Below are positions 1 through 9,116 of a stretch of DNA of 64,000 nucleotides, one piece after another. The notes beneath the pieces are model-generated. The model made no database searches and was not told the DNA's origin. It saw only the letters and a program-made list of their open reading frames with translations. Each line of letters begins with the position of its first letter. The stretch's first letter is position 1. This DNA comes from Chitinophagaceae bacterium (lineage in GTDB: Bacteria; Bacteroidota; Bacteroidia; Chitinophagales; Chitinophagaceae): NCBI GenBank assembly GCA_023957155.1, contig JAMLHK010000008.1, positions 180,188 through 244,187 of the forward strand. The letters run 5' to 3'. Made by a program: the position numbers and the translations under genes.

Positions 1-819
1 TTTTTGCAGGCGTTTAATGGCTCTTTCCTTGATCTGCCGGATACGTTCTTTCGTAAGGTCATATTTTTGACCTATCTGCTCAATGGTAACACCATTTTCT
101 CCATCCAAACCAAAATAGGCATTTACGATTTCAGCTTCACGGGGACTTAATGATTTAAGCACTCTGCGTATTTCATTACGCAAAGAATCTTTCATTACAT
201 CATCATCGGTTTCTGCACCGCCTTCCAGCAGGTCGCCCATCGCTACATCTTCCGCTTCGTGTACGGGTGCATCCAAAGACGTATGACGTGTATTGCTTTG
301 GAAAATATTGTTGATCTCGGTTTCGCTCATTTCCAGCAGCTCGGCCAATTCTTCTGTGCTGGGCTCACGTTCATGCTCCTGTTCAAATGCCATATAGGCT
401 TTATTGGCTTTATTATATGTGCCGATCTTGTTTTGAGGTAAACGTACCAGCCTTCCCTGTTCAGCCAGCGCCTGTAAAATGGACTGGCGGATCCACCACA
501 CCGCATAGGAAATAAATTTGAACCCTTTGGTTTCATCAAATCGCTGTGCGGCTTTAATTAACCCCAGGTTACCTTCATTGATCAGGTCGCTCAGTGACAA
601 TCCCTGATGCTGGTATTGTTTAGCAACAGAAACCACGAACCGGAGGTTTGCCTGTACCAGTTTATCTAATGCCCGCTGGTCGCTCATTTTGATACGCTGC
701 GCCAATACCGTCTCTTCTTCCGGTGTAATCATGGAAATCTTGGAGATCTCCTGCAGGTATTTTTCAACTGCCTGGGAATCCCTGTTGGTAATTTGTGTGG
801 CTATCTTTAATTGTCTCAT
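1..819 (-). CDS. rpoD: RNA polymerase primary sigma factor (RpoD/SigA), 3' end cut by window edge
   Basis: Group 1 sigma-70 factor that directs RNA polymerase to housekeeping promoters. 273 codons are visible from the ATG at 817-819 (MRQLKIATQ...) and the frame is open to base 1, so only the last few C-terminal residues are missing. Like other Bacteroidota sigma-A proteins it begins almost directly with region 1.2/2 and lacks the N-terminal region 1.1. Region 2 is seen around residues 55-125 (LRFVVSVAKQY, NEGNLGLIKA, FKFISYAVWWIRQSI), region 3 around 130-200, and the region 4 helix-turn-helix near the end (LTKERIRQIKERA). This is the factor expected to read the TAnnTTTG promoters noted elsewhere in the window. 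No neighbour shares its orientation nearby; it is divergent from pgi. Confidence 0.96.
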   Translation of the reverse strand, partial: MRQLKIATQITNRDSQAVEKYLQEISKISMITPEEETVLAQRIKMSDQRALDKLVQANLRFVVSVAKQYQHQGLSLSDLINEGNLGLIKAAQRFDETKGFKFISYAVWWIRQSILQALAEQGRLVRLPQNKIGTYNKANKAYMAFEQEHEREPSTEELAELLEMSETEINNIFQSNTRHTSLDAPVHEAEDVAMGDLLEGGAETDDDVMKDSLRNEIRRVLKSLSPREAEIVNAYFGLDGENGVTIEQIGQKYDLTKERIRQIKERAIKRLQK

Positions 820-1356
820 ATTGTATATTTAATATAATCTTATTCGTAAATATCTTAATACGTTGATAACTAATTGACTAAATAACTAACTACGTCCGGG
901 TAAAGACAGGCTTGCGGGCTAATGAGTTGCAAACAGAGTGCAAACGATATGTTATTTATTCCCGAGAACTGTGCAAGAGACGATTGGCAAAGTTAATACG
1001 CAAATTTTTGATCTCATAATGTTTCCGGGAAAAGAAGGAAAAAAAGCAGAGATAAATGCAGATATTAACGTTTTGGACGAATGCAAACGATTGTGTTGGG
1101 CGGAGCATCCTGTAGCATCTTGGTAGGATGGTATGGACAGTACCGGGATTTGGCTTTTTCTGCCAAAATTCCAGGGATAGAATAATATTCAGGCACGACA
1201 ATCGCATTAAGCGGGATGGATATCGGACCGGCAGGTGAAAAATGAGGGTATAAACAAGATCATCGTTGAAAAGGATACCCTGTCCTTTTTGCTCTTTTGG
1301 GGTTCCGTTTAACGCTTGTGCCGGTTTCCTCTTATCTTTGAAAAAATCAGCTATTT
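820..1356. other. Gene-free divergent spacer between rpoD and pgi
   Basis: I see no convincing gene here: the short open frames have no start context and no recognisable product. On the minus strand TAACTTTG at 988-995 matches the Bacteroidota -7 consensus and could serve rpoD, which would give a leader of about 160 nt, but no -33 TTTG lies at the right distance. The pgi -7 element is listed separately. Confidence 0.5.
1333..1340 (+). promoter_or_regulatory. -7 promoter element upstream of pgi
   Basis: TATCTTTG matches the Bacteroidota -7 consensus TAnnTTTG and ends 16 bases before the pgi ATG, implying a very short leader. A weak -33 match (GTTTAA, 1307-1312) lies about 20 bases upstream. 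Confidence 0.5.
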
Positions 1357-3003
1357 ATGTCATTTCCACATGTAAATCCTCTTCAAACTAAAGCATGGAA
1401 GGCGCTGGACGAATATTTTCCAGTTATCCGTAATAAGAAAATAAAAGACTTTTTTAAGGAAAATCCTCGCCGCTTTGAACAGTATTCGATTGCGTATGAG
1501 GATATATTTTTTGATTATTCCAAGAATATTATTGATGAAAAAGCATTTGCATTACTGCTTGAGCTCGCCGGGGAATGCGGGTTGAAAGATGCCATTTCGG
1601 CAATGTTTGACGGGGAGAGGATCAATCAAACCGAAAACAGATCCGTATTGCATACTGCCCTGCGGAATTTTTCGGGTAAACCGGTTTTTGCCGATGGTAA
1701 GGATGTTATGCCGGATGTGCAGCGTGTGTTATTGCAAATGAAGACTTTTGCCAACAGGATACACAGTGGCGAGTGGAAGGGGTATACGGGTAAAAAAATA
1801 AAATATATCGTCAATATTGGAATTGGAGGCAGCGATCTTGGCCCGGTAATGGTTACGGAAGCATTAAAACCTTACCAGGTAGATGGTATAGAAACTTTCT
1901 TTGTTTCGAATGTGGATGGTACGCATATTATGGAAACCCTGAAGAAAGTAACGCCGGATGAAACCCTTTTCCTTGTGGCCTCTAAAACATTTACCACCCA
2001 GGAAACCATGACTAATGCCCATACGGCAAGAAACTGGTTTTTGCAAACCGCTAAAGAAGAGAAGCATGTATCTAAACATTTTGCAGCTCTTTCCACTAAT
2101 GAAAAAGAAGTGGTGGCTTTTGGAATTGATAAGGACAACATGTTTGAGTTTTGGGATTGGGTAGGAGGGAGGTACAGCCTCTGGAGCGCCATAGGGCTGT
2201 CTATTGTTTTAACCATCGGGTATGACCATTTCGAACAACTCCTTAAAGGTGCCCATGCCGCTGATATTCATTTCCGGCAAACGGAGTTCAGTAAAAATAT
2301 TCCGGTTATCATGGCGCTTATCGGCCTGTGGTATACCAATTTCTTTGGCGCTCAAACAGAAGCCATTTTGCCCTACGATCAGTATATGCACCGGTTTGCT
2401 GCCTATTTTCAGCAGGGTAATATGGAAAGCAACGGTAAGTATGTAGATCGCAACGGGAATAAGACGGGTTATTCAACCGGGCCGGTTATCTGGGGTGAGC
2501 CGGGAACGAACGGACAGCATGCATTTTATCAGCTCATTCACCAGGGAACGGTGCTTATTCCGTGTGATTTTATTGCGCCTGCCATCAGCCATAATCCCGT
2601 AGGCGACCATCACTATAAACTATTATCTAACTTTTTTGCACAGACGGAAGCGTTAATGAATGGCAAAACGCCGGAGATGGTAGAAAGCGAATTAGGCAGC
2701 TTATCCGCTGAAGAGAGGGAGAAGCTGGTTCCTTTTAAAGTTTTTGAAGGAAACAGGCCAACCAATTCTTTCCTCGTTAAGAAAATTACACCCTATACTT
2801 TAGGGCAGATGACAGCCTTTTATGAGCATAAAATATTCGTCCAGGGGGTTATCTGGAATATCTTCAGCTTTGACCAATGGGGAGTAGAGTTGGGTAAACA
2901 GCTGGCCAGCACTATATTACCTGAATTACGTCACGATGAGCAGGTTAATGCGCATGATGCATCAACCAATGGTTTAATAAACCGGTATAAAGCAATGAGA
3001 TGA
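1357..3003 (+). CDS. pgi: Glucose-6-phosphate isomerase
   Basis: Cytoplasmic enzyme that interconverts glucose 6-phosphate and fructose 6-phosphate in glycolysis and gluconeogenesis. The protein is 548 aa, the normal length for the family. Both family signatures are present: [14 protein letters not shown] in the middle, and the C-terminal block around [12 protein letters not shown], which carries the conserved lysine. The sugar-phosphate site GIGGSDLGP, the conserved glutamate in [12 protein letters not shown] and the histidine in QLIHQGT are intact. The ATG at 1357 follows a TATCTTTG -7 element. It is a single-gene unit that ends at a bidirectional hairpin shared with the convergent PUR-family gene. 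Confidence 0.98.
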   Translation: MSFPHVNPLQTKAWKALDEYFPVIRNKKIKDFFKENPRRFEQYSIAYEDIFFDYSKNIIDEKAFALLLELAGECGLKDAISAMFDGERINQTENRSVLHTALRNFSGKPVFADGKDVMPDVQRVLLQMKTFANRIHSGEWKGYTGKKIKYIVNIGIGGSDLGPVMVTEALKPYQVDGIETFFVSNVDGTHIMETLKKVTPDETLFLVASKTFTTQETMTNAHTARNWFLQTAKEEKHVSKHFAALSTNEKEVVAFGIDKDNMFEFWDWVGGRYSLWSAIGLSIVLTIGYDHFEQLLKGAHAADIHFRQTEFSKNIPVIMALIGLWYTNFFGAQTEAILPYDQYMHRFAAYFQQGNMESNGKYVDRNGNKTGYSTGPVIWGEPGTNGQHAFYQLIHQGTVLIPCDFIAPAISHNPVGDHHYKLLSNFFAQTEALMNGKTPEMVESELGSLSAEEREKLVPFKVFEGNRPTNSFLVKKITPYTLGQMTAFYEHKIFVQGVIWNIFSFDQWGVELGKQLASTILPELRHDEQVNAHDASTNGLINRYKAMR

Positions 3004-3027
3004 GGATAGAACAGGTATAGAAAATAA

Positions 3028-3060
3028 AAAAAATGCCCCGGTTTTTCCGGGGTATTTTCT
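3028..3060. terminator. Bidirectional rho-independent terminator between pgi and the PUR-family gene
   Basis: CCCCGG (3036-3041) pairs with CCGGGG (3047-3052) around a TTTTT loop, and the stem can extend outward through A-T pairs. An A-run lies on the left and a T-run on the right, so it can terminate transcription in both directions. It sits between two convergent genes. Confidence 0.85.
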
Positions 3061-3096
3061 TTTATACAAAAATTTTAAATCAGGCAGAAACTCGAA

Positions 3097-3522
3097 CTAC
3101 CACTTATCTACCTCTTCATCTGCCCCGTTATTTTGAGCAGATGTGTCTTCGTCAACGGGAGCCGCTTCGCTAACTCCAACTGTTTCATCGGAAACAGGTC
3201 CCATTTCAGATTCTTCATTTTCATCAAGAGGAGTGTCATGATTGAATGCATCAAAATCGAAATCAGGCATCAATTCAGTTTTAACATGATCTACAGCTTC
3301 ATTAAGCGCTTTAATGAATTTGTTGAAATCTTCCTTGTACAGGAAAATTTTGTGCCTGTCATATCCGTTGTCATTAAAACGCTTACGGCTTTCCGTGATG
3401 GTAAGATAATAGTCCTGGTTACGGGTACTTCTTACGTCAAAGAAATAAGTTCTGCGTTTCCCTGCACGGATACGTTTGCTGTACACACTCTCCATCTTTT
3501 TGTCATTGTTGTCGTACGCCAC
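3097..3522 (-). CDS. PUR family DNA/RNA-binding protein (DUF3276)
   Basis: Small cytoplasmic protein of 141 aa. The N-terminal ~80 residues (SVYSKRIRAGKRRTYFFDVR, then YYLTITESRK and KIFLYKEDFNKF) match the Bacteroidota/spirochaete PUR repeat family, relatives of eukaryotic Pur-alpha that bind single-stranded DNA or RNA. The C-terminal ~50 residues are a strongly acidic, low-complexity tail (DEDTSAQNNGADEEVDKW), common in this family. It is monocistronic and has its own well-formed promoter at 3569-3598. The actual nucleic-acid target is unknown; the family assignment is firm, the cellular role is not. Confidence 0.88.
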   Translation of the reverse strand: MAYDNNDKKMESVYSKRIRAGKRRTYFFDVRSTRNQDYYLTITESRKRFNDNGYDRHKIFLYKEDFNKFIKALNEAVDHVKTELMPDFDFDAFNHDTPLDENEESEMGPVSDETVGVSEAAPVDEDTSAQNNGADEEVDKW

Positions 3523-3568
3523 AGTAAAAATTTTTTAAAGATTAAACTTTATCTGGTTTTAAGAGGGA

Positions 3569-3598
3569 CAAAGATAAAATTGTTTTTGAATTGACAAA
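3569..3598 (-). promoter_or_regulatory. Promoter of the PUR-family gene
   Basis: On the minus strand TTTG (3595-3598) is followed after 18 bases by TATCTTTG (3569-3576), a close match to the Bacteroidota -33/-7 consensus. It lies 47 bases upstream of the ATG. Confidence 0.65.
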
Positions 3599-3732
3599 AT
3601 TTTAACGGGTGCATTCCGGGTTTTCATTTTCATCCTGTTTCCCGGCACGTAATGCCGGTTGGAAGCGGTAGATACGGCGAAGGCCCGGTACGGCATTTTA
3701 TCCGTACCTGCTTAATGCTTCCTGTATTTGAT

Positions 3733-5586
3733 TTATGCTTCCCTGTGATCCTGCTCCTGCTGCTGGTAGTACATCTCGGCGTAATGCCCGTTCAGCGCCA
3801 TTAATTCATCATGAGTTCCTCTTTCCAGAACCTGGCCTTTATCCATCACGATGATGGTGTCGAATGTAAGCAGGCTGAAAATGCGATGTGTAATGATGAT
3901 AGCCGTCTTGTTTTTCAAGAAATCATACAAATTGGTAAGGATTTCCTTCTCTGTTCTGGCATCTACCGCACTCAGGCAATCATCAAATACTACAATTTCG
4001 GGGTCTTTGATCATAGCACGGGCAATAGATATGCGTTGTTTCTGTCCCCCGCTTAAAGTAACGCCACGCTCGCCTATTATCGTTTGGAATCCTTGCGGAA
4101 AGCGATTGATCTCATTTTCCACGCTCGCCTGACGGGCTGCTTTACGGATCATATCATCCGTAGCTTTTTCCAGCCCGAATCCGATATTACCCGCAATGCT
4201 GTCGCTGAATAGAAATACGTCCTGTGGCACGTAGCTGATCTGCGCTCTCAATTCCCGCACGTTCATCCCGCGGATATCGGTTTCGTCTATCAGTATCTTA
4301 CCGTGTGTAGGGTCATACATCCTCAGCAGGAGTTGGGCAATAGTTGTTTTACCGCTTCCCGTTTTACCGATAATGGCTATTTTTTTGCCCCTGGGTATAT
4401 TTATGGAAAAATTTTTCAAAGCCCTGATCCCGGTATGCGGGTAAGTAAAATCAACCTGCTCAAAACGGATATGTCCCTGCAGAGAAACAGATGCCGGGTT
4501 TTCTATATCCCGGATACCGGGTACGGTATTTAAAAACTCGTTTAGTCTTTTTTGTGAAGCTGAGGCTCTCTGTATCATACTGGCTACCCAGCCAATGGAA
4601 CTTACGGGGAACGTAAGCATATTGATATATACCACAAATTCTGCGATGGTTCCGATGGTAATTTCATCGGGACGTTGAATATGATATAAGCCGCCGATCA
4701 TTATGGTTAACAGGGTGCTTAATCCGATCATCAGGCTTATGGAAGGAAAGTAAATCGCTTCAATTTTAGCTAAGTTAACCGCACTATTTTTATAGGCCTC
4801 ACTATTCCGTTCAAAAAAATGTTCCATCGTGTTTTCCTGTACAAACGATTTGATTACCCGGATGCCTGAATAGGATTCCTGTGCATTGGTGGTCAGGGTG
4901 CTGAGCTGCGCCTGTATATTTTCGCTTCTTTTGTGGATAACGGTATTAACGATATAGATCGTTATGGCGAGAACCGGCAGCGGAACCAATACATAAAGTG
5001 TAAGCTCCCAGTTTTTTTGAAACATATAAAAGAGACTGAAGCCGATAAGCGCAACAAGATTGATCAGGTACATCATTGCCGGGCCGGTATACATTCTTAC
5101 CCGGCTTACGTCTTCAGCTATGCGGCTCATGAGGTCGCCGGTGCTGTGCGATTTGTAGAAAGCTGTATCTAATTCCTGGTAATGTCCGTATACTTCATTC
5201 TTCTGGTCATATTCTATCAGGCGGCTCATCACAATTATGGTCTGCCGCATAAAAAACATAAAAATTCCTTTTAACAGTGCCAATACCAGGAGCGTAACGC
5301 CGCAGATCATTACCAGCCATGTGAAATTATGTGCCTCGATATGCTGTTCTACCTGTTTTATGAAAGCTTTAACGAGCGGGTCATATTCTTTTGAAAGTGT
5401 TTTTGTGACTACCGCCTGCTGCTCATGGATTTCGCTTATTTTGATCTGAACCTTATCTATTACATACCCTGTTACCTGGGGTGCAAGGATGCCGAAATAG
5501 TTAGAGATAATGATGAAGAGGATACCCAGCAAAAAACGCCACTTGTACTTCCGGAAATATTTATTAACAGCTCTTAGATGCTTCAA
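3733..5586 (-). CDS. ABC transporter, fused permease and ATPase (exporter type)
   Basis: 617-aa half-exporter with an N-terminal membrane domain of six helices (first at about residues 17-37) and a C-terminal ATPase. Walker A is GKTGSGKT, the signature is LSGGQKQRIS, and the D-loop is SAVD. The Walker B end reads VVFDD: the residue after the Walker B aspartate, normally the catalytic glutamate, is aspartate. Closest in layout to MdlA-type lipid/drug exporters, which also show DD here and usually act as one half of a heterodimer; no partner half is in this window. A TACATTTG -7 element (minus strand, 5605-5612) lies just upstream. The substrate cannot be read from the sequence. Confidence 0.92.
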   Translation of the reverse strand: MKHLRAVNKYFRKYKWRFLLGILFIIISNYFGILAPQVTGYVIDKVQIKISEIHEQQAVVTKTLSKEYDPLVKAFIKQVEQHIEAHNFTWLVMICGVTLLVLALLKGIFMFFMRQTIIVMSRLIEYDQKNEVYGHYQELDTAFYKSHSTGDLMSRIAEDVSRVRMYTGPAMMYLINLVALIGFSLFYMFQKNWELTLYVLVPLPVLAITIYIVNTVIHKRSENIQAQLSTLTTNAQESYSGIRVIKSFVQENTMEHFFERNSEAYKNSAVNLAKIEAIYFPSISLMIGLSTLLTIMIGGLYHIQRPDEITIGTIAEFVVYINMLTFPVSSIGWVASMIQRASASQKRLNEFLNTVPGIRDIENPASVSLQGHIRFEQVDFTYPHTGIRALKNFSINIPRGKKIAIIGKTGSGKTTIAQLLLRMYDPTHGKILIDETDIRGMNVRELRAQISYVPQDVFLFSDSIAGNIGFGLEKATDDMIRKAARQASVENEINRFPQGFQTIIGERGVTLSGGQKQRISIARAMIKDPEIVVFDDCLSAVDARTEKEILTNLYDFLKNKTAIIITHRIFSLLTFDTIIVMDKGQVLERGTHDELMALNGHYAEMYYQQQEQDHREA

Positions 5587-5604
5587 CGCGGTTTTAATTT
5601 ATTA

Positions 5605-5612
5605 CAAATGTA
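5605..5612 (-). promoter_or_regulatory. -7 promoter element of the ABC exporter gene
   Basis: TACATTTG on the minus strand fits TAnnTTTG and ends 18 bases from the ATG at 5586. I found no clear -33 element. Confidence 0.4.
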
Positions 5613-5686
5613 GTAAAAGACCTCCAGAGGGGAATGTTGGGCGTTGCCTGGTATGCATCGTTTAATTTACTACATGAAGCCTGAAC

Positions 5687-5788
5687 GGGCGCATTCCAAA
5701 TTGTGGCACCACTTTTCCCTCTCTGCTGTGCGGAGAGGGAAAAGTGGTGAGGGCAATTAAATAAGCAGCGACAATTTGGAATACGCCC
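5687..5788. repeat. Nested inverted-repeat element (~102 bp)
   Basis: Outer arms GGGCGCATTCCAAATTGT (5687-5704) and ACAATTTGGAATACGCCC (5771-5788) match at 17 of 18 positions. Inside them is a perfect 17-bp hairpin: CACCACTTTTCCCTCTC (5707-5723) against 5733-5749, with a 9-base loop. The two nested stems define a compact palindromic unit that looks like a REP/MITE-type dispersed element rather than a terminator, since no T-run follows. It fills most of the 5587-5939 spacer between the divergent ABC and patatin genes. Confidence 0.75.
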
Positions 5789-5939
5789 ACCTGAACCCGT
5801 ACGTCATTTTCCAGTAAAAAAATATGTACGTTTGAAAAAACGTTTTGTATTAGCGGTAAGGGTATTTTTATTACTCTGCGTTTTTTGCCGCAACGAAAGC
5901 AGAACTTTATTTGTCTGTGTAACGAGCCGTTTTTAAGTT

Positions 5940-8192
5940 ATGAGAATTTGCTGTATACTAATGGTATTCCTGTTGCTGTTGCATTGTCCGGGGCAATCCC
6001 AGCAGGTTCAGGGGCGTCCTAAAATAGGACTGACCCTGAGCGGGGGAGGCGCCAAGGGGCTTGCGCATATCGGCATATTAAAAGCGATAGATTCTGCCGG
6101 TCTTAATGTTGATTATATTACCGGCACAAGCATGGGTAGTATAATCGGTAGTTTGTATGCCGTGGGGTATTCTGCCGATACCATTGAAAAAATTGCCAGG
6201 ACAATTGACTGGGATCTGCTATTGAGCAACCAGTCATCCCTTCGGAGTGTATTCATGGATGAGAAGGATGAATATTCCAAATATGTAGTGGAATTGCCCT
6301 GGGTAAATCACCGGTTCCGGCTGGCTACCGGTATACTGGAAGCCCAGGAATTATGGCTCAAGCTTTCGGAATTATTTTTCCCGGTAAGTCATATCAAGGA
6401 TTTTTCCCGGTTCAGTATTCCTTTCAAATGTGTAGCAACGGATGTGGGGACGGGTGAGGCTGTGGTTATGGAAAGCGGAGAGATCGTGTCCTCCGTACGG
6501 TCCAGTATGGCTATCCCTACTTTGTTCACGGCGGTAAAAGTTGACAACAGGCACCTGATAGACGGAGGGGTTATTCGTAATTTTCCCGTTCAGGATGTGA
6601 AAAGTATGGGCGCTGATATTGTTGTGGGAAGTAATGTATCTACCGGCTTACTTTCTTCTGACCAGGTACGGAATCCTTTACAGGTACTTTTGCAGGTGGC
6701 TTTTTACCGGGAAGCGGAAGATCAGCGTACGGAAGTTCCGCTTTGTGATATCTATGTTGACTACCCGTTGAAGAAGTATAATATGGGCAGTTTCGGGCAG
6801 GCGATGGATATCCTGGAAGTGGGGATCAGGAAAGGGGAGGAGATATACCCCCGGCTGAAAGAGCTTGCGGATTCTTTAAATGCCCTATACGGAGATGCTC
6901 CGCTGAAACAAAACCGGTTGCCCGGAGTGGAGAAAGTTAAGATATCCTCTTTCGAGATCAGCGGACTGAAGAATACTTCTATCGAGTTTTTTATTAATAC
7001 GCTTGATTTATTTACCGGTAAGTGGTATTCGGCAAAAGAAATATCCGGGATGATCCGTCATGCATTTGGTACCCGCTATTATAACCGTATATTATACTCC
7101 CTGCATGAGCAGCCCGATGGCAGCTATAAGATCATTTTTGATGTGATGGAAAATCCGCTGACCTTTGCCAAGCTGGGCCTGCATTATGATAAGTTCAGCG
7201 GTATCAGCGCTATCGTTAATTTTACCAGCCGTAATTTTATTACTTCTAATTCCCGGAGCCTGCTAACGGTTAATATCGGTGATAATTTTCGGGTAAAGAG
7301 TGAACACCTGCAGTATATTGGCAGGCACAAGAGCTTTTCTTTTTCCTTAGGCGCCCAGTATGACCGGTTTTCCGTTAACACGTATGATATGCAATCCGGG
7401 AAAGCATATCGTGAAACCGGCTTATACCGGCGGCAGTATTCAAAGCTGTATGCTGTAACAGGTTTTTCATCAAACAGGAAGCTGGCAACAGGTCTTGGAT
7501 TCAGGATGGAATTTGCAGATTACAAACCGGTTATTTCCGGCATATTGGAAATTGAGGGGAATAATAATTTTCCAACGGTATTTACCTTTTTAAAATACAA
7601 CACACTGAATAAAAGAGTTTTCCCTACCCGGGGTATGAAGGTAGATATGGAAATAGGCAGGGTGTTGAAACAAAATCCGAGTGTTTCTATACTCAAAGAC
7701 GGACAATCTGCGGATCCCGGTGAATATCCCGTAGCCCGGCATCCTTACCAGAGGGCGTTACTTGATATCATAAAATATAGCCCTGTTTCGCATAAAATTA
7801 CTTTGTTAACCTCGATGCAATCGGGTATTAACCTGGATTACAGTAATAATGTGATGAATGAATTTTCTATAGGGGGCATGGTACGGCTGTATGATAACCA
7901 GATCGTCTTTGCAGGATTACCTGAAGCGACTACTTACGCTGCTTCTGTTGCTGCATTCACGGGGGGATTGCGGTATGAGCTTTTATCCAGCGTCTATCTT
8001 ACCGGGAAAGCTAACGTGTTATTCACCAATATGGGGAGTAGAAGTATTTTCTTTAATAACCCCGACTTTTTTTCCGGCTATGCCCTGACTTTTGGTTATA
8101 ATTTTGCATTAGGTCCCCTTGAAGTAAGCGCCATGTACAGCGACCAGCTGGGACGGGTTTCATCGTATGTCAGCCTGGGCATCAGCTTCTGA
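5940..8192 (+). CDS. Patatin-like phospholipase with C-terminal outer-membrane beta-barrel (type Vd / PlpD-like)
   Basis: 750-aa secreted protein. A signal peptide (residues 1-20, ending near GQSQ) is followed by a patatin domain (about 28-235) with the oxyanion motif SGGGAKGLAH, the nucleophile elbow GTSMG and the catalytic aspartate motif DGG (LIDGG). A POTRA-like linker (about 310-400) leads into a predicted 16-strand BamA/surface-antigen barrel ending in the aromatic-rich GRVSSYVSLGISF. This matches type Vd autotransporters such as PlpD and FplA, with the lipase expected at the cell surface or released. The assignment rests on motifs and layout; the lipid substrate is unknown. The ATG at 5940 is preceded by no ribosome-binding site. 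Confidence 0.9.
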   Translation: MRICCILMVFLLLLHCPGQSQQVQGRPKIGLTLSGGGAKGLAHIGILKAIDSAGLNVDYITGTSMGSIIGSLYAVGYSADTIEKIARTIDWDLLLSNQSSLRSVFMDEKDEYSKYVVELPWVNHRFRLATGILEAQELWLKLSELFFPVSHIKDFSRFSIPFKCVATDVGTGEAVVMESGEIVSSVRSSMAIPTLFTAVKVDNRHLIDGGVIRNFPVQDVKSMGADIVVGSNVSTGLLSSDQVRNPLQVLLQVAFYREAEDQRTEVPLCDIYVDYPLKKYNMGSFGQAMDILEVGIRKGEEIYPRLKELADSLNALYGDAPLKQNRLPGVEKVKISSFEISGLKNTSIEFFINTLDLFTGKWYSAKEISGMIRHAFGTRYYNRILYSLHEQPDGSYKIIFDVMENPLTFAKLGLHYDKFSGISAIVNFTSRNFITSNSRSLLTVNIGDNFRVKSEHLQYIGRHKSFSFSLGAQYDRFSVNTYDMQSGKAYRETGLYRRQYSKLYAVTGFSSNRKLATGLGFRMEFADYKPVISGILEIEGNNNFPTVFTFLKYNTLNKRVFPTRGMKVDMEIGRVLKQNPSVSILKDGQSADPGEYPVARHPYQRALLDIIKYSPVSHKITLLTSMQSGINLDYSNNVMNEFSIGGMVRLYDNQIVFAGLPEATTYAASVAAFTGGLRYELLSSVYLTGKANVLFTNMGSRSIFFNNPDFFSGYALTFGYNFALGPLEVSAMYSDQLGRVSSYVSLGISF

Positions 8193-8259
8193 TGAAGGGA
8201 TAAGATCGTTCAATCCGCTTTTGTATATCAGCCATAATGAATAATCTGTATCAACCGCA

Positions 8260-8553
8260 TCATCTATACGGCTCATAGTCTGTTTCCAGAAAATCTTCCA
8301 CATACGGTATCCAGTACTGTTGAATGAATCCGGTATGAATGGGGTGATGGTTATAGGCCTCATAAATTTTTTGATCTGCAAACTCCATAGATAATCCGAA
8401 AGTAAACCCGTTCTTTTTACTGGTTTGCCTGAACCGTTCAAAATGTTGAACGCCCGGAATGGTAATAAGGGTTAAGGTTGCGTCTAAGAAAGCCTTTTCT
8501 TCCGGTGAACCGGAAGGATGTTTTAACCTGAATGATACGGAATGGCGAATCAT
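8260..8553 (-). CDS. Dabb (stress-responsive alpha/beta barrel) family protein
   Basis: 97-aa ferredoxin-like barrel protein. The family pattern is clear: IRHSVSFRLKHPSG at the start, FGLSMEFADQ in the middle, then AYNHHPIHTGFIQQYW and the C-terminal VEDFLETDYEPY. Dabb proteins form dimeric alpha/beta barrels; plant members are stress-induced and some bacterial relatives act as small cyclases or oxygenases, but no function can be assigned here. It lies 62 bases downstream of the TMEM220 gene in the same direction, so the two probably share a transcript. Confidence 0.85.
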   Translation of the reverse strand: MIRHSVSFRLKHPSGSPEEKAFLDATLTLITIPGVQHFERFRQTSKKNGFTFGLSMEFADQKIYEAYNHHPIHTGFIQQYWIPYVEDFLETDYEPYR

Positions 8554-8615
8554 ACATTTATGTTTAAGTTGAATGATGAATAAGATGAGGGTTGCCTGGT
8601 GCTGATTGAATACAT

Positions 8616-8993
8616 TTAATGTATCCGGTAGCCGGTGAATAAATTAATCAGCAGTGCGCCGGTAATAATCATCAACCCAAAAAATTCTCTCGTTTTTTCA
8701 ATATAGGGCTTGGTGGCCTGCATAGTAGCTGCTATGTTTTGTGCCTTATGTTTTGTTATCCAGTCCAGCACACCGTCTTTTACAAAAAAAAGGATAATCG
8801 CGTAGAGTAAATATAAACTTATTGCTACCATATAAATAACCGGGAAAAAATATTTAAAAGCTGCTAAACCGCACAAAACAGCCGCAATCATATAAATACT
8901 AACCCAAAGCCAGGCATCTTTGTCGTTCATGTTCACCCAGGCAAACCAGGTGAATGCGATAAAAAAAATAATATTTAATATAGCTAAGAGCAT
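8616..8993 (-). CDS. TMEM220-family integral membrane protein
   Basis: 125-aa protein with four predicted membrane helices (about residues 2-20, 28-45, 50-69 and 103-119). The sequence NIIFFIAFTWFAWVNMND at the N-terminus followed by DAWLWVSIYMIAA is typical of the transmembrane protein 220 family, which is common in Bacteroidota and conserved to mammals but has no established function. It is the first gene of a likely two-gene unit with the Dabb protein and is divergent from the ebo cluster. Confidence 0.8.
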   Translation of the reverse strand: MLLAILNIIFFIAFTWFAWVNMNDKDAWLWVSIYMIAAVLCGLAAFKYFFPVIYMVAISLYLLYAIILFFVKDGVLDWITKHKAQNIAATMQATKPYIEKTREFFGLMIITGALLINLFTGYRIH

Positions 8994-9046
8994 TGTCGGA
9001 TCCGAATAGCGGTAAAGAAAATGTTATTCGTAAATTTACACGCAAT

Positions 9047-9066
9047 GTAAGATTATTAATTCTTAC
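9047..9066. promoter_or_regulatory. Small palindrome in the promoter region of the ebo cluster
   Basis: GTAAGA (9047-9052) and TCTTAC (9061-9066) form a perfect 6-bp inverted repeat around an AT-rich centre. It overlaps the start of TAGCTTTA (9068-9075), a one-mismatch -7 element for the ebo genes. It could be a regulator site; this is inference from position only. Confidence 0.3.
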
Positions 9067-9116
9067 TTAGCTTTACAAAATTATTGATATCAGGCAGAAG
9101 GTTAAAAAGAATTATT

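Noticed and set aside
938-1207. Small ORFs in both directions between rpoD and pgi
   Set aside because: No family resemblance, no start context, and they overlap each other on opposite strands.
3642-3658. Terminator hairpin behind the ABC exporter gene (CCGGCA/TGCCGG)
   Set aside because: The stem is only 6 bp and no T-run follows on the minus strand.
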